A stretch of 64,000 nt of DNA. Source: Brevibacterium siliguriense (lineage in GTDB: Bacteria; Actinomycetota; Actinomycetes; Actinomycetales; Brevibacteriaceae). Below the pieces are notes generated by a model. The model saw only the letters and a list, made by a program, of their open reading frames with translations, made no database searches and was not told the origin of the DNA. Where the stretch lies: positions 930,001 to 994,000 of the forward strand of contig NZ_LT629766.1 in the NCBI RefSeq assembly GCF_900105315.1, in the 5' to 3' direction. Shown one piece after another: positions 35,013 to 43,676 of this stretch; position 1 is the stretch's first letter, and the number at the start of each line of letters is the position of its first letter. The position numbers and the translations under genes were made by a program.

Positions 35013-35021
35013 AAGGCTAAG
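35004..35021. promoter_or_regulatory. ArsR operator over start codon
   Basis: Perfect 7-bp arms CTTAGCC and GGCTAAG with a 4-bp centre cover the start codon of the second ArsR gene. Confidence 0.6.
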
Positions 35022-35209
35022 TATTACTCCGTGAAGTATCGGTTGGGAAGAGGTGGCAGAGAGATTAGCGTCGAAAAATGACATTCATCGGCGACATATG
35101 ACGTGACGTGACCGTCCGCGTCAGCGCGTTCGCGCGCGCACACCTGCGCCACTCACACTGAATCACACCGCAGATGCAGCGGTGCCCATCAGTGAAGGAA
35201 GGATCCGCC

Positions 35210-36463
35210 GTGAGTTCACCCCGTTTCGAACCCACCACAACCGCCGGAATCTCGACCCGATCGGTGCACTCGGGAGCCATGCCCGAAGCGCACACCGGTT
35301 CGGTCGTGGCCCCGATCTTCCAGACCTCCACCTTCATGATGGACACCCCGGGTCAGACCCGCGCCGGCTTCGACTATGCGCGGACGGGCACGCCGAATCG
35401 CAGTGACCTCGAACAGGCGCTGTGCGAATTGGAGGGCGCGTCATTCGCCGCGGCCGTCAACTCGGGAACCTCGGCCGAGGTGGCCGTGTTCTCCGCGCTG
35501 CTGCGTCCCGGTGACGAGGTCATCCTGCCCCGCGACGTCTACGGTGGGACCTTCCGCCTCCTGCAGAACGAATACGTGCGCTGGGGAGTGGTCATCCGCA
35601 CCGTCGACCTCACCGACGCTGCGGCGCTCGCCGCCGCCATCAACGACAACACCGCGATCGTCTGGGTCGAGACCCCGAGCAATCCTGGACTCGACATCAT
35701 CGATATCGCCGAGGCGGCCCGCCTCGCCCATTCCGCGAATGCCCTGCTGGCCGTGGATTCGACCTTCGCGACCCCGGTGCTGCAGCGTCCGCTGGAGCTC
35801 GGCGCCGATATCGTCGTCCACTCGACGACGAAGTTCATCAACGGCCACTCCGATGTCATCGGCGGGGCGGTGCTGGCCGGTGATGGGACGAGCTGTCCCC
35901 GCGCCGCCGAGGTGGTCGACCGTCTCGAGAGCCACCTCGCCTCAGTCGGGCTGGGCATCTCCCCGTTCGACGCCTGGCTGACCAGGCGCGGGATCAAGAC
36001 CCTGCCGGTGCGGATGAAGGCGCACTGCGCCAACGCGCAGGCAGTCGCCGAATGGCTCGAGGCTCGCGACGAAGTGGCCGAGGTGATCTATCCGGGTCTG
36101 CCGTCCCACCCCGGGCATGAGGTGGCGAAGCGGCAGATGAGCGGATTCGGGGGAGTGGTGTCCCTGCGCACCGACACCGAGGAGCGGGCGTTGGCGCTGG
36201 TGGCGAACACGAAGCTCATCACCCTGGCCGAGTCGCTCGGGGGAGTCGAGTCCCTCATCGACCACCCGGCGACGATGACGCATCTGTCCGTGGCCGGCAG
36301 CGAGGTCAGCGTCTCGGGACGGTTCATCCGCCTGTCCGTCGGCATCGAGGACGTCGACGACATACTCGCCGACCTCGCCCAGGCCCTCGACGCCACGGCG
36401 GCGGTGGAGATTGCTGACAACCATCACTCACCGTCGGCAGCACGTCCTCTCCTCATCGGCTGA
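35210..36463 (+). CDS. metB: cystathionine gamma-synthase / gamma-lyase family PLP enzyme
   Basis: This 417-residue Cys/Met-metabolism PLP enzyme probably makes cystathionine from an activated homoserine and cysteine, or performs the reverse lyase reaction. The PLP lysine is K208 in HSTTKFINGHSDVIGG. Other family marks are YARTGTPNRSDLEQALCELEG, WVETPSNPGLDIIDI and the C-terminal AESLGGVESLIDHPATMTH and FIRLSVGIEDVDDILADL. GTG 35210 was chosen because AAGGAAGGA precedes it. Synthase, lyase and O-acetylhomoserine sulfhydrylase roles cannot be separated by eye. Confidence 0.88.
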   Translation: MSSPRFEPTTTAGISTRSVHSGAMPEAHTGSVVAPIFQTSTFMMDTPGQTRAGFDYARTGTPNRSDLEQALCELEGASFAAAVNSGTSAEVAVFSALLRPGDEVILPRDVYGGTFRLLQNEYVRWGVVIRTVDLTDAAALAAAINDNTAIVWVETPSNPGLDIIDIAEAARLAHSANALLAVDSTFATPVLQRPLELGADIVVHSTTKFINGHSDVIGGAVLAGDGTSCPRAAEVVDRLESHLASVGLGISPFDAWLTRRGIKTLPVRMKAHCANAQAVAEWLEARDEVAEVIYPGLPSHPGHEVAKRQMSGFGGVVSLRTDTEERALALVANTKLITLAESLGGVESLIDHPATMTHLSVAGSEVSVSGRFIRLSVGIEDVDDILADLAQALDATAAVEIADNHHSPSAARPLLIG

Positions 36464-36479
36464 TCCTCCCGGCGCTTCG

Positions 36480-36549
36480 GCATCCCTCACCCTCAGCGGC
36501 ATAACACCTTATTGCAGCGGGGTGATCAGTCACGAAAGGTGAGGGATGC
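36480..36549. repeat. long-loop inverted repeat before kinase gene
   Basis: GCATCCCTCACC (36480-36491) and GGTGAGGGATGC (36538-36549) pair perfectly across 46 nt, just downstream of the metB-type gene. It may be a terminator with an internal structure or a pair of binding sites. Confidence 0.45.
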
Positions 36550-36678
36550 TGAGGATCGGCACGGGCTGCGGTGCGGCCGAGGCGTGTTCGCAGATCCAGT
36601 GTCTGCGGTCACAGGGTGTCGGGAAAACCCGACGTGGAGTCGGAGGTCTTCGTGCTGTTCGCGGGTCCGCGGCTCCCG

Positions 36679-36684
36679 TAGCGT
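36679..36684 (+). promoter_or_regulatory. -10 box upstream of third kinase
   Basis: TAGCGT ends 7 nt before ATG 36692, which lies out of frame with the kinase. The spacing supports 36692 as the real transcription and translation start. Confidence 0.4.
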
Positions 36685-36691
36685 TATTGCT

Positions 36692-36747
36692 ATGAGTGAG
36701 AAGACCCCGAGAGCCCGCAGGATCAGGAGCCGCACGGCGCTGATTCG
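36692..36747 (+). other. displaced N-terminus of kinase, possible 1-nt frameshift
   Basis: ATG 36692 begins MSEKTP and then runs into Arg-rich nonsense. One extra C in the CCCC run at 36705-36708 would join MSEKTP to ESPQDQEPHGADSVDPQTPD, which continues into the open kinase frame and has the same acidic, Pro-rich character. A real frameshift mutation or an assembly error would both explain this. Confidence 0.5.
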
Positions 36748-38664
36748 GTGGATCCTCAGACCCCCGACGTCGCACCCGATGCCACCGACCGCGCGGACAC
36801 TGACACCCCCAATTCCGCGGAGGCGGCCTCCGGCATCGAGCCCGACGCCTCCTACCGCGCCGGTGCCGACGACACACCCAATACCGTCGAGGTCAGTGAG
36901 CGCGAAGATTCCATCGGCGCCGAGGGGATCGTCAACGCCCCGCCCACCGCTGAGATCGCTGAACCTGCGGCCACTCAGGCAGGAGAGTTCCGAACCAAGC
37001 CGCTTGATTTCGACGTGCCGTTCGCCACCGGTTCGACTCGTCAGTATCCGCAGCAGTCGTGGAGGGACACGCAGCCGCAGGGGTACGGGCAGCCGCAGAA
37101 CCCCCAGCAGCCGACCCTGCAGTACGCACAGGCTCCCGCAGCCCAATTCGCATCCCCGAACTACGCGACAGCTCCCAGCGACTCCGGTCCTCGCACCTAC
37201 CCCTCGACATCTGTCTACTACGGCCCCGCCGGACAGCAGCCCCAGCAGCCGCGCCAACCACGGCCACCCCGTCCGGGACAGCCGCCGATGCCGCCCCCAC
37301 GGCCGCCTCGGCGAGCGAGGCAGCGCACCGAACCGGTCGCCTACGCACCGGTCACCGGTTCGCTGCCGCTGACCCGGGACGAGGTCACCGAGATCCCCGC
37401 CGACGGTCCCATCACCTGGCCCAAGCGTCCGACCGGAATCATCGGCGTCGCGAACCTCGTGCTCTCCGCCGTCCTCGGACTGATCTGGGCGTGGATCCCG
37501 CTGGGACTGCTGTTCACCGGTATCGGCGGAATCTTCGCCCTCGGCCTCGGTGTTCTCGCCCTCCTCGTCTGGGTCCTCGTCCAGCAGGGCGCGAACAACG
37601 CCGAACGCTACCGGGCCGAACTCATCTACGCCGATAAGATCCCCGTCCCGAAGATCGAAAGCAGCAATCGCCCGCCGGGCATCGGCCGCTTCCTCCACAA
37701 CCGCTGGCTGCAGGTGAAATCGGGTGCTTTCTGGCGCTCGACCGCCCATCACTACATCAAGATGCTCCTCGGCCTGATCGTCGTCGCCGGCACCATCACC
37801 GCAATCTGCGGATCCATCTTCGGCATCTTCGCTGCCATCAATCCACACGGAGTCAACACCTTCTTCATCGGCGAAACCATCGACGGCCCGGCCCGCATCG
37901 GTGTGGCCATCGGCGCCGTCATCGTCCTCGCCAGCTCCCTGGCCATCCTGTGGTTCGCCCCGCTGCTCGACCGCGCCCTCGATCGGGCCCTGCTCGCACC
38001 GGCACGCACCGTGGCACTGCAGGCCGAGGTCACCGAACTCGACCGGGCCCGCATGGCCGGCATCGAGGCGGCCGCTGCGGAGCGACTGCGCATCGAACGC
38101 GACCTCCACGACGGCGCCCAGCCCCGGCTCGTCGCGCTGACCATGACCTTGGGCATGGCGAAGACGAAGATCGACTCCGACCCGGAAAGGGCGAAGGAAC
38201 TCGTGGCCGAAGCCCATACCGAAGCCAAAGGCATCGTCACCGAACTCCGTCAGCTTGCCCGCGGAATCCACCCCGCCGTGCTCACCGACCGCGGCCTCGA
38301 CGCCGCAGTCTCCGCGCTGGCCGGCCGGTCGACGATCCCAATCGACGTCGATGTCCGACTCGAAGGGCGAATCGGGCGCGAAGCAGAAGCCGTGTCCTAC
38401 TTCGTCGTCGCCGAATGTCTGACGAACATCACCAAACACTCGGGCGCCACTCGCGCCAGCGTGTTCATCGCCCCGACCGAGAACGGTGTGCAGATCGTCG
38501 TCACCGACAACGGCCACGGCGGCGCACGCGTCGACCGCACCGGCCGTCACACCGGCATCGCCGGTCTCATCGACCGGGTCGAAGCCGCTCGTGGCACACT
38601 GAATCTGACCAGCCCCGCAGGTGGGCCAACGACTGTAGTTGTGGAGGTGCCATGCGCATCGTAA
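36748..38664 (+). CDS. sensor histidine kinase (HisKA_3), N-terminus uncertain
   Basis: The open frame gives 638 residues from GTG 36748. The first ~210 residues are disordered, rich in Pro, Gln and acidic residues (many QPQ/PPRP runs). A membrane pair follows (residues ~228-280), then a second pair (~330-410), the dimerisation box ERLRIERDLHDGAQPRLVALTM and the HATPase (VVAECLTNITKHSGA, GIAGLIDRVEAARG). GTG 36748 lacks a ribosome site; the true start may be ATG 36692 if a 1-nt frameshift is corrected. It overlaps the response regulator gene by 13 bp. Confidence 0.85.
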   Translation: MDPQTPDVAPDATDRADTDTPNSAEAASGIEPDASYRAGADDTPNTVEVSEREDSIGAEGIVNAPPTAEIAEPAATQAGEFRTKPLDFDVPFATGSTRQYPQQSWRDTQPQGYGQPQNPQQPTLQYAQAPAAQFASPNYATAPSDSGPRTYPSTSVYYGPAGQQPQQPRQPRPPRPGQPPMPPPRPPRRARQRTEPVAYAPVTGSLPLTRDEVTEIPADGPITWPKRPTGIIGVANLVLSAVLGLIWAWIPLGLLFTGIGGIFALGLGVLALLVWVLVQQGANNAERYRAELIYADKIPVPKIESSNRPPGIGRFLHNRWLQVKSGAFWRSTAHHYIKMLLGLIVVAGTITAICGSIFGIFAAINPHGVNTFFIGETIDGPARIGVAIGAVIVLASSLAILWFAPLLDRALDRALLAPARTVALQAEVTELDRARMAGIEAAAAERLRIERDLHDGAQPRLVALTMTLGMAKTKIDSDPERAKELVAEAHTEAKGIVTELRQLARGIHPAVLTDRGLDAAVSALAGRSTIPIDVDVRLEGRIGREAEAVSYFVVAECLTNITKHSGATRASVFIAPTENGVQIVVTDNGHGGARVDRTGRHTGIAGLIDRVEAARGTLNLTSPAGGPTTVVVEVPCAS

Positions 38665-39296
38665 TCGCTGAAGACTCTGCCGTCCTGCGGGCCGGACTCG
38701 AAAGACTGCTCGCCGATGCCGGACACGAGATCATCGCCGCCGTGCCCGACGCCAACGAACTCCTCGCCGTCGTCCACAACGACCCGCCGGATCTCGCCGT
38801 CATCGACGTGCGCATGCCTCCGACGTTCACCGATGAGGGCATCCGCGCCGCCGTCCTCATCCGCAAGCAGAACCCGGACGTCAAGGTCCTCGTGTTCAGC
38901 CAGTACGTGGAAGAGCAGTACGCGTCCGAACTCATCGCCGAGAACACCGGCGGCTTCGGCTACCTGCTCAAGGACCGCGTTGCCGACGTCGAAGACTTCC
39001 TCTCCGCCGTCGACGAGGTCGCAGGCGGCGGCACCGTCCTCGACCCGGAGGTCGTGTCACAGATCCTCGTGCGCACGCGCAAGAAGGACGGATTGTCGAC
39101 CCTGAGCCCTCGCGAAATCGAAGTCCTCCAGCTCATGGCCGAAGGCAAGTCCAATGCGGCGATCGCCCGCACCCTGTACCTCAGTGCCGGTGCCGTAGAA
39201 AAGCACATCTCCTCGGTGTTCACGAAGTTCGGTCTCACCGCCGACACCTCGGAGAACCGTCGAGTCCTCGCCGTCCTCACATTCCTCGGAGCATAG
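38652..39296 (+). CDS. NarL/LuxR-type response regulator
   Basis: The 214-residue regulator has acidic pocket residues E7/D8, phosphoacceptor D52 (LAVIDVRMPPTFTDEG), K in GYLLKDRV and a LuxR domain (LSPREIEVLQLMAEGKSNAAIARTLYLSAGAVEKHISSVFTKFGL). The PPTFTDEG insert after the phosphorylation site marks the subgroup paired with kinases such as the one upstream. GGAGGTGCC precedes the ATG, which lies inside the kinase gene. The DUF4097 gene follows 1 bp after the stop and is probably cotranscribed. Confidence 0.94.
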   Translation: MRIVIAEDSAVLRAGLERLLADAGHEIIAAVPDANELLAVVHNDPPDLAVIDVRMPPTFTDEGIRAAVLIRKQNPDVKVLVFSQYVEEQYASELIAENTGGFGYLLKDRVADVEDFLSAVDEVAGGGTVLDPEVVSQILVRTRKKDGLSTLSPREIEVLQLMAEGKSNAAIARTLYLSAGAVEKHISSVFTKFGLTADTSENRRVLAVLTFLGA

Positions 39297-39297
39297 A

Positions 39298-40233
39298 ATG
39301 CCTGCCACAGTACGCATCAGCGAATCCGCCCGCGTCGGTCTGCGTGCGGTCCTGATCATCCTCGCCGCCGTCGTCCTCCTCATCCCCGTCGTCGTCAGCA
39401 CCGCCCAGGGCGCCTCCCGTCTTGACTATGGGCGGATCGAATCGACCGAACAGCTGCCCAAAGCGATGAAGGAACTCAAGATCGGCCTCGACTCCGGCGG
39501 CTCCGTCGACATCAAGACCGCCGACGTCGCCGAGGCGACCGTGAAGCTCACCGGCACCGGTCCTCGTGACAGCTCCGCGAACCTTGAGGTCGACAGTCGA
39601 GGCGAAACCGCCGAGGTGGACCTGCAGAACAGCGAGAAACTGGAGAACACCCAGCTGACCGTCACCATCCCGAAGAGTGCCGCGAAAGACCTCGCCCTCG
39701 ATTTCGACGGCAACTACGGCCGGTTCGATGTCACCGGTGATTTCGCTGAGATCAATGCCGACACCGGCGGTGGAACCGCGAACGTGACCGGTTCGGCGCA
39801 GAAGGTGCGAACCACGAGCGATTGGGGTGCCACCTACTTGGACGGAGAATTCGGAAGTGTGTCGGCCAAGACCGGGGTCGGTGCCATCGAAGGAGAGAAT
39901 CTCACCGTCAGCGACCGTATCGACGTGGTCAGTTCGACGGGAACCGTCGACCTCGACTTCACCAATCAGGCGATGCCCGTCGGCGGAATCATTGCGAAGA
40001 CCGAAGAAGGCTCGATCGAGATGCGGGTGCCGAATCTCAAGCTCACCTCAGAAGAGCTGGATGAGGACTTCTTCTACCGGATCAACGCGAAGTCCAATGA
40101 CGGCACCGTCGACCTCGCCTCCGATCTGGAGAAGTTCGATGTGGCGAAGGACCCGGAGGAAGCCAAGGACAAGGTCCTCGTTCCGGTCTCGGCCACAGCG
40201 GATACTGGTACCGTCACAGTCAACCAGAACTGA
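39298..40233 (+). CDS. membrane-anchored beta-helix protein (DUF4097-like)
   Basis: The 311-residue protein has one N-terminal membrane helix (VGLRAVLIILAAVVLLIPVVV) followed by an extracytoplasmic domain of short repeated beta strands (GSVDIKTADVAEATVKLTG, GRFDVTGDFAEINADTGGG, GSVSAKTGVGAIEGENLTV), as in DUF4097 putative adhesins. It starts directly behind a two-component system and may be part of its output or its sensing of the envelope. A terminator follows. Function is not known for this family. Confidence 0.8.
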   Translation: MPATVRISESARVGLRAVLIILAAVVLLIPVVVSTAQGASRLDYGRIESTEQLPKAMKELKIGLDSGGSVDIKTADVAEATVKLTGTGPRDSSANLEVDSRGETAEVDLQNSEKLENTQLTVTIPKSAAKDLALDFDGNYGRFDVTGDFAEINADTGGGTANVTGSAQKVRTTSDWGATYLDGEFGSVSAKTGVGAIEGENLTVSDRIDVVSSTGTVDLDFTNQAMPVGGIIAKTEEGSIEMRVPNLKLTSEELDEDFFYRINAKSNDGTVDLASDLEKFDVAKDPEEAKDKVLVPVSATADTGTVTVNQN

Positions 40234-40245
40234 GAAACGACCGGC

Positions 40246-40279
40246 GCACGGGCGGGCTCGACTATGGGCCCGTCCGTGC
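40246..40279 (+). terminator. terminator after DUF4097 gene
   Basis: GCACGGGCGGGC and GCCCGTCCGTGC pair over 12 bp with one G-U and a 10-nt loop, 12 bp after the stop codon. Confidence 0.7.
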
Positions 40280-40301
40280 AGCGTCTGAGGGGTCGACGAT
40301 C

Positions 40302-41051
40302 ATGCAGATCACCGTCTATGGAGCCACGGGAACCTTCGGCGCGCAGTTGGTGCCCCAGCTGCGGGAACGCGGCCACACAGTCATCGCCGCTCATCGCGGG
40401 AGCGGGGTCGACACAGTGACCGGGCAGGGAGTCGCCGAGGCAGCCGAGGGCAGCGAGGTGCTCGTCGACTGCGTCAATCGGCTGACGACGAAAGCGCGCA
40501 AAGCCATCGATTTCTTCTCACGCAGCTCCCGTTCGATCGCCGGTGTCGCTGCCGAGCAGCCAGGCACCTCCGCTGCGGTCCTGTCAATCGCGTTCCGTCC
40601 TGAGGCCGCGGAGTCGCCGATGATGGGCTACTACCAGGGCAAAGCGATGCAGGAGCGCATCTTCCGCCGACTCATCCCGGATGAGCGGCTGCTGATGTTC
40701 CGGTCCGCGCAGTGGTTCGAACTCGTCGACACGATGACGATCAAGGCAGGGCCGCTGCGTTTCGTGCCGAAGATGCGCGTACAGGCCCTGGCTGTCACCG
40801 AGGCGGCACGGATGATGGCCGAGGCCATCGACGCGCGCGAGCGCGGCGCCATCGAGGTTGCCGGTCCTGAGATCAGCGACTTCGCTGAGATCGCCCGCCG
40901 ACTTGCCGCGGCACGTGCTCGGAAAGATGGGACCAGGCGTTCGAAGGTCGTGGGCATTCCCCTGCCCGGACCGATGGCCCGCGATGGACTCATCCCGCCC
41001 TCACCGAGGATGTCCGACGTGACCGTCGACGAATGGCTGCGCTCGGTCTGA
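40302..41051 (+). CDS. NAD(P)-binding NmrA/SDR-like protein
   Basis: The 249-residue atypical short-chain dehydrogenase has an N-terminal nucleotide loop ITVYGATGTFGAQLV and the GYYQGKAMQERIFR segment at the place of the catalytic Tyr/Lys. The C-terminal part (IEVAGPEISDFAEIARRLAAAR) is the NmrA-like substrate region. Close relatives are annotated as NAD-dependent epimerase or NmrA-family proteins. Substrate unknown. Confidence 0.8.
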   Translation: MQITVYGATGTFGAQLVPQLRERGHTVIAAHRGSGVDTVTGQGVAEAAEGSEVLVDCVNRLTTKARKAIDFFSRSSRSIAGVAAEQPGTSAAVLSIAFRPEAAESPMMGYYQGKAMQERIFRRLIPDERLLMFRSAQWFELVDTMTIKAGPLRFVPKMRVQALAVTEAARMMAEAIDARERGAIEVAGPEISDFAEIARRLAAARARKDGTRRSKVVGIPLPGPMARDGLIPPSPRMSDVTVDEWLRSV

Positions 41052-41151
41052 GTCCCAGCTGAGGCGCCGAACCCGGTGCGAAGCGCTGACCCCGTTCCCA
41101 GCGCAGTGCCCCGAACACGGGGCAGGCGTATCATCCGTTCCGGAGGTTTAC

Positions 41152-41691
41152 ATGGATTGGATGGAATACGGGCTCAACTGGGTCGACGCAGTCAGGATCG
41201 TCGTCTCATGCGTGGCCTTCTACTTCGGGATCATTCTGCTCTTGCGCATCTTCGGCCAACGCACTCTGGCGAGCCTGTCGAGCTTCGATGTTGCCGCGAT
41301 CATCGCCATCGGTGCGATCATCGGGCGGTCCATCCTCGGTGATACCCCGACTCTGGCCGCCGGCATCCTGGGTCTGGCGACCCTGCTGATCCTGCAGGCG
41401 CTCAGCGGATTCGGCCGACGCTTCGGTTTCGTGCGCAGCGTCGTCAACTCCCCTGCGGTGGTGCTCATGGCCGGCGCAGAGATCCTCACGGACAATCTGT
41501 CGAAGAGCCACGTCGACCATGACGAACTCATCGCCAAACTTCGTTCTGCCGGCATCCGCAACCGTGATGAGGTGGCGTGCGTGATCCTCGAATCGACTGG
41601 CCAGATCAGCGTCATCCGACGCGGTGGCCCGATCTCCGAGGAGATGCTCACCGGAGTCATCGGCGCCGACCGAGTGCCCCGCGACGGCTGA
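41152..41691 (+). CDS. DUF421 (YetF-like) membrane protein
   Basis: The 179-residue protein has three N-terminal membrane helices with the signature LLRIFGQRTLASLSSFDVAAIIAIGAIIGRSIL and then a small cytosolic domain (NSPAVVLMAGAEILTDNLSKSHVDHDELIAKLRSAG, VACVILESTGQISVIRR). It fits the DUF421/YetF family, which in spores of Bacillus influences germination and is otherwise of unknown role. GGAGGTTTAC precedes the ATG. It ends 3 bp before a convergent gene. Confidence 0.88.
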   Translation: MDWMEYGLNWVDAVRIVVSCVAFYFGIILLLRIFGQRTLASLSSFDVAAIIAIGAIIGRSILGDTPTLAAGILGLATLLILQALSGFGRRFGFVRSVVNSPAVVLMAGAEILTDNLSKSHVDHDELIAKLRSAGIRNRDEVACVILESTGQISVIRRGGPISEEMLTGVIGADRVPRDG

Positions 41692-41694
41692 GAC

Positions 41695-42690
41695 TCAGTC
41701 GAGCCCGAGGACCTTCGCACCGTTGGCCCACAACACCGAGCGCATCCAACCGTCACCGAGGCCCAGGGCGGCGAGCCCGGAGATCTGGTCGACGTACGGG
41801 TAGGGGATGTTCGGGAAATCAGAGCCGAGGATGACCTTGTCCTCAAGCCCGGCCAGGCGTTCGCGGTAGGCGGGGGCCACCTCGGCAGGGGAGGAGAAAT
41901 ACCCGGAGGCGAACATCGTCGTGTCGAGGAAGACATTGTCGAATCTCTCTGCGAGATCGGCGAATTCGTCGTACTCGGGCATGCCCATATGGGCGATGAC
42001 GAATGTCAGCCGCGGGAACCGCTCGAGGACGTTCGCCACCGCCCGCGGGCCGGTGTACGTCCCCGGCAGCGGAGCGGATCCGGCGTGGATGACGATGGGC
42101 ACGCTCGCTGCTTCGAGAGCCATCCACGCGGGGTCGAGGACCTCATCATCGGGTGAGAACACACCGACCTGAACGTGGACCTTGAACAGCTTCGCACCGG
42201 CGGCAAGCGCGGCAGGGACGTAGTCGGCCGATTCGGGTTCGGAATAGAGGGTGCCGCAGTGGATGACGTCGTCGTGAGCCGCGGCGAACTCGGCGTTCCA
42301 TTCATTCAGCCACGCAGCCATCCCGGGCTTGTGCGGGTAGGTCAGGGCCGGGATGGCGCGCAGGCCGAGCTCGCGGACGATATCCAGGCGGGTGTCCGTG
42401 TCGAATCGGTAGTTGATCGGCCAGTCCCGGCCGTAGTTGTCCGCGGCATTGTCGAAGTACTCCCACACCTTGTCGAGCACGTTCTGCGGCAGGAAGTGGA
42501 CGTGGATGTCGGCGAGTCCCGGTAGGCCGAGGGCGCGGACGTAGCCGGGGACCTCGGCATCGGAGCGCGGCGGAACGGTCATCGTATCGGGGACCTCGAC
42601 GATACGACCGATCGTCGTCTCCGGGGCCGGGTTCGCAGTCGTACGGGCAGGTGAGGGGGTCTGAGTGGCTGCATCATCGGAGTCGTCCAT
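41695..42690 (-). CDS. amidohydrolase-2 family metal hydrolase
   Basis: The 331-residue TIM-barrel hydrolase carries ADIHVHFLP (metal-binding HxH), the HAGSAPLPG and HMGMPEYDEF His residues and the conserved Asp of LGSDFPNIPYPY. This is the amidohydrolase-2 pattern of decarboxylases and lactonases. The first ~40 residues are a Thr/Pro-rich extension. TAGAGT ends 6 nt before the ATG, which suggests a leaderless transcript. Substrate not identified. Confidence 0.87.
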   Translation of the reverse strand: MDDSDDAATQTPSPARTTANPAPETTIGRIVEVPDTMTVPPRSDAEVPGYVRALGLPGLADIHVHFLPQNVLDKVWEYFDNAADNYGRDWPINYRFDTDTRLDIVRELGLRAIPALTYPHKPGMAAWLNEWNAEFAAAHDDVIHCGTLYSEPESADYVPAALAAGAKLFKVHVQVGVFSPDDEVLDPAWMALEAASVPIVIHAGSAPLPGTYTGPRAVANVLERFPRLTFVIAHMGMPEYDEFADLAERFDNVFLDTTMFASGYFSSPAEVAPAYRERLAGLEDKVILGSDFPNIPYPYVDQISGLAALGLGDGWMRSVLWANGAKVLGLD

Positions 42691-42696
42691 GGCCCC

Positions 42697-42702
42697 ACTC
42701 TA
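42697..42702 (-). promoter_or_regulatory. -10 box of amidohydrolase gene (leaderless)
   Basis: TAGAGT on the minus strand ends 6 nt before the ATG at 42690. It is divergent from the -10 box at 42747. Confidence 0.45.
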
Positions 42703-42746
42703 TGACGTCGCAGTCCGGTCTTCAGCGCTCACCCATGCCCGCGGCA

Positions 42747-42752
42747 TAGACT
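42747..42752 (+). promoter_or_regulatory. -10 box of DUF402 gene (leaderless)
   Basis: TAGACT ends 6 nt before the ATG at 42759. The divergent leaderless pair has only 44 bp between its -10 boxes. Confidence 0.45.
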
Positions 42753-42758
42753 GCCCGC

Positions 42759-43601
42759 ATGAGCCTGCGCGATCCGTTCACGATCCCCACTCCTTCCCAG
42801 GTCAGACCCGTGGGGCAGGCGCCATTCTGGACTCCGGGGCAGAGAGTGACCTGGACGTTCCGGCGTTTCGACTTCGACCGCGACCTCGCCGAGGTGGCCC
42901 GCCCGATGCGTGTCATCGCCGATGGGCCAGAGGGGTCCGTCCTGTGGTTGGCCGGGGGCACGCCGACGCAGGAGACCCGCATCGTCGGATGGGAAGACAC
43001 GAATGCCCACGATGTGCCGTTGAAGGCACGGTTCCGTCCACCGGCCGAGGCGCCCACCAGGATCAATGTCGAGGGCACGTGGCGGGGTCGCGGAGTGCTC
43101 AAGATCGTCCCTCCCGAGGTTCCGTTCTCCGTGTGGGTGCTGCTCAAGGACGGCGGGGACGGTGTCGATCGTCCAGGGTCCGGCGGTATGCGGGTCGAGT
43201 GGTACATCAATCTTGAGACCACGCACCGACGCAATGCTGAGGCGCTGTTCACCAGCGATCACATCCTCGACATCACCTTCCCGCTCGTCTCGAGTCCCCT
43301 GCACGCTGAAGACGGTCGGCTGGATCCGACCGGTGCCGTCTTCAAAGACGTCGACGAACTCGCCGCGGCGGCGAACTACGGGGCGTGGCCGAAGGAATGG
43401 TCGGAGATCATTCGGGACAACGGCAGCCATCTGCTCGACCACCTCGGCGATTTCGGTTGGGCCTTCGACCCTGAATGGGAGACGGTGGCCCGCGAGTTGG
43501 CGGGGAACGCTCGATTGGGTGCCGCCTCGGTATCAGAAAAATCGTTCGATCAGGAACATCGGGCGATCCCGAATGGTTGTTATGACCGACACCATCGGTG
43601 A
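42759..43601 (+). CDS. DUF402 (FomD-like) protein
   Basis: The 280-residue protein carries the DUF402 core near residues 147-200: VEWYINLETTHRRN followed by DHILDITFPLVSSPLHAEDGRLDPTG and FKDVDELAAAANYGAWP. In FomD this core is a metal-dependent nucleotidyl diphosphatase fold, so a phosphohydrolase role is a reasonable guess. The N-terminal ~140 residues are a beta-rich region not seen in the shortest members. A downstream ribosome site at 43628 suggests the next gene may be cotranscribed. Confidence 0.78.
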   Translation: MSLRDPFTIPTPSQVRPVGQAPFWTPGQRVTWTFRRFDFDRDLAEVARPMRVIADGPEGSVLWLAGGTPTQETRIVGWEDTNAHDVPLKARFRPPAEAPTRINVEGTWRGRGVLKIVPPEVPFSVWVLLKDGGDGVDRPGSGGMRVEWYINLETTHRRNAEALFTSDHILDITFPLVSSPLHAEDGRLDPTGAVFKDVDELAAAANYGAWPKEWSEIIRDNGSHLLDHLGDFGWAFDPEWETVARELAGNARLGAASVSEKSFDQEHRAIPNGCYDRHHR

Positions 43602-43676
43602 TCGCCGCGGATGGGCCCGTCGCCTCAAAGGAGCACACCTGTGAAGAATGATCTGCTGCTGAAAGGAACCGCCTCC

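Noticed and set aside
35085..35209. SAM riboswitch upstream of the metB-type gene
   Set aside because: No conserved SAM aptamer elements could be recognised in the 125-bp gap.
36526..38550. 674-residue minus-strand frame across the third kinase
   Set aside because: The opposite strand encodes an unmistakable histidine kinase. The antisense protein is Gly/Asp/Arg low-complexity sequence.
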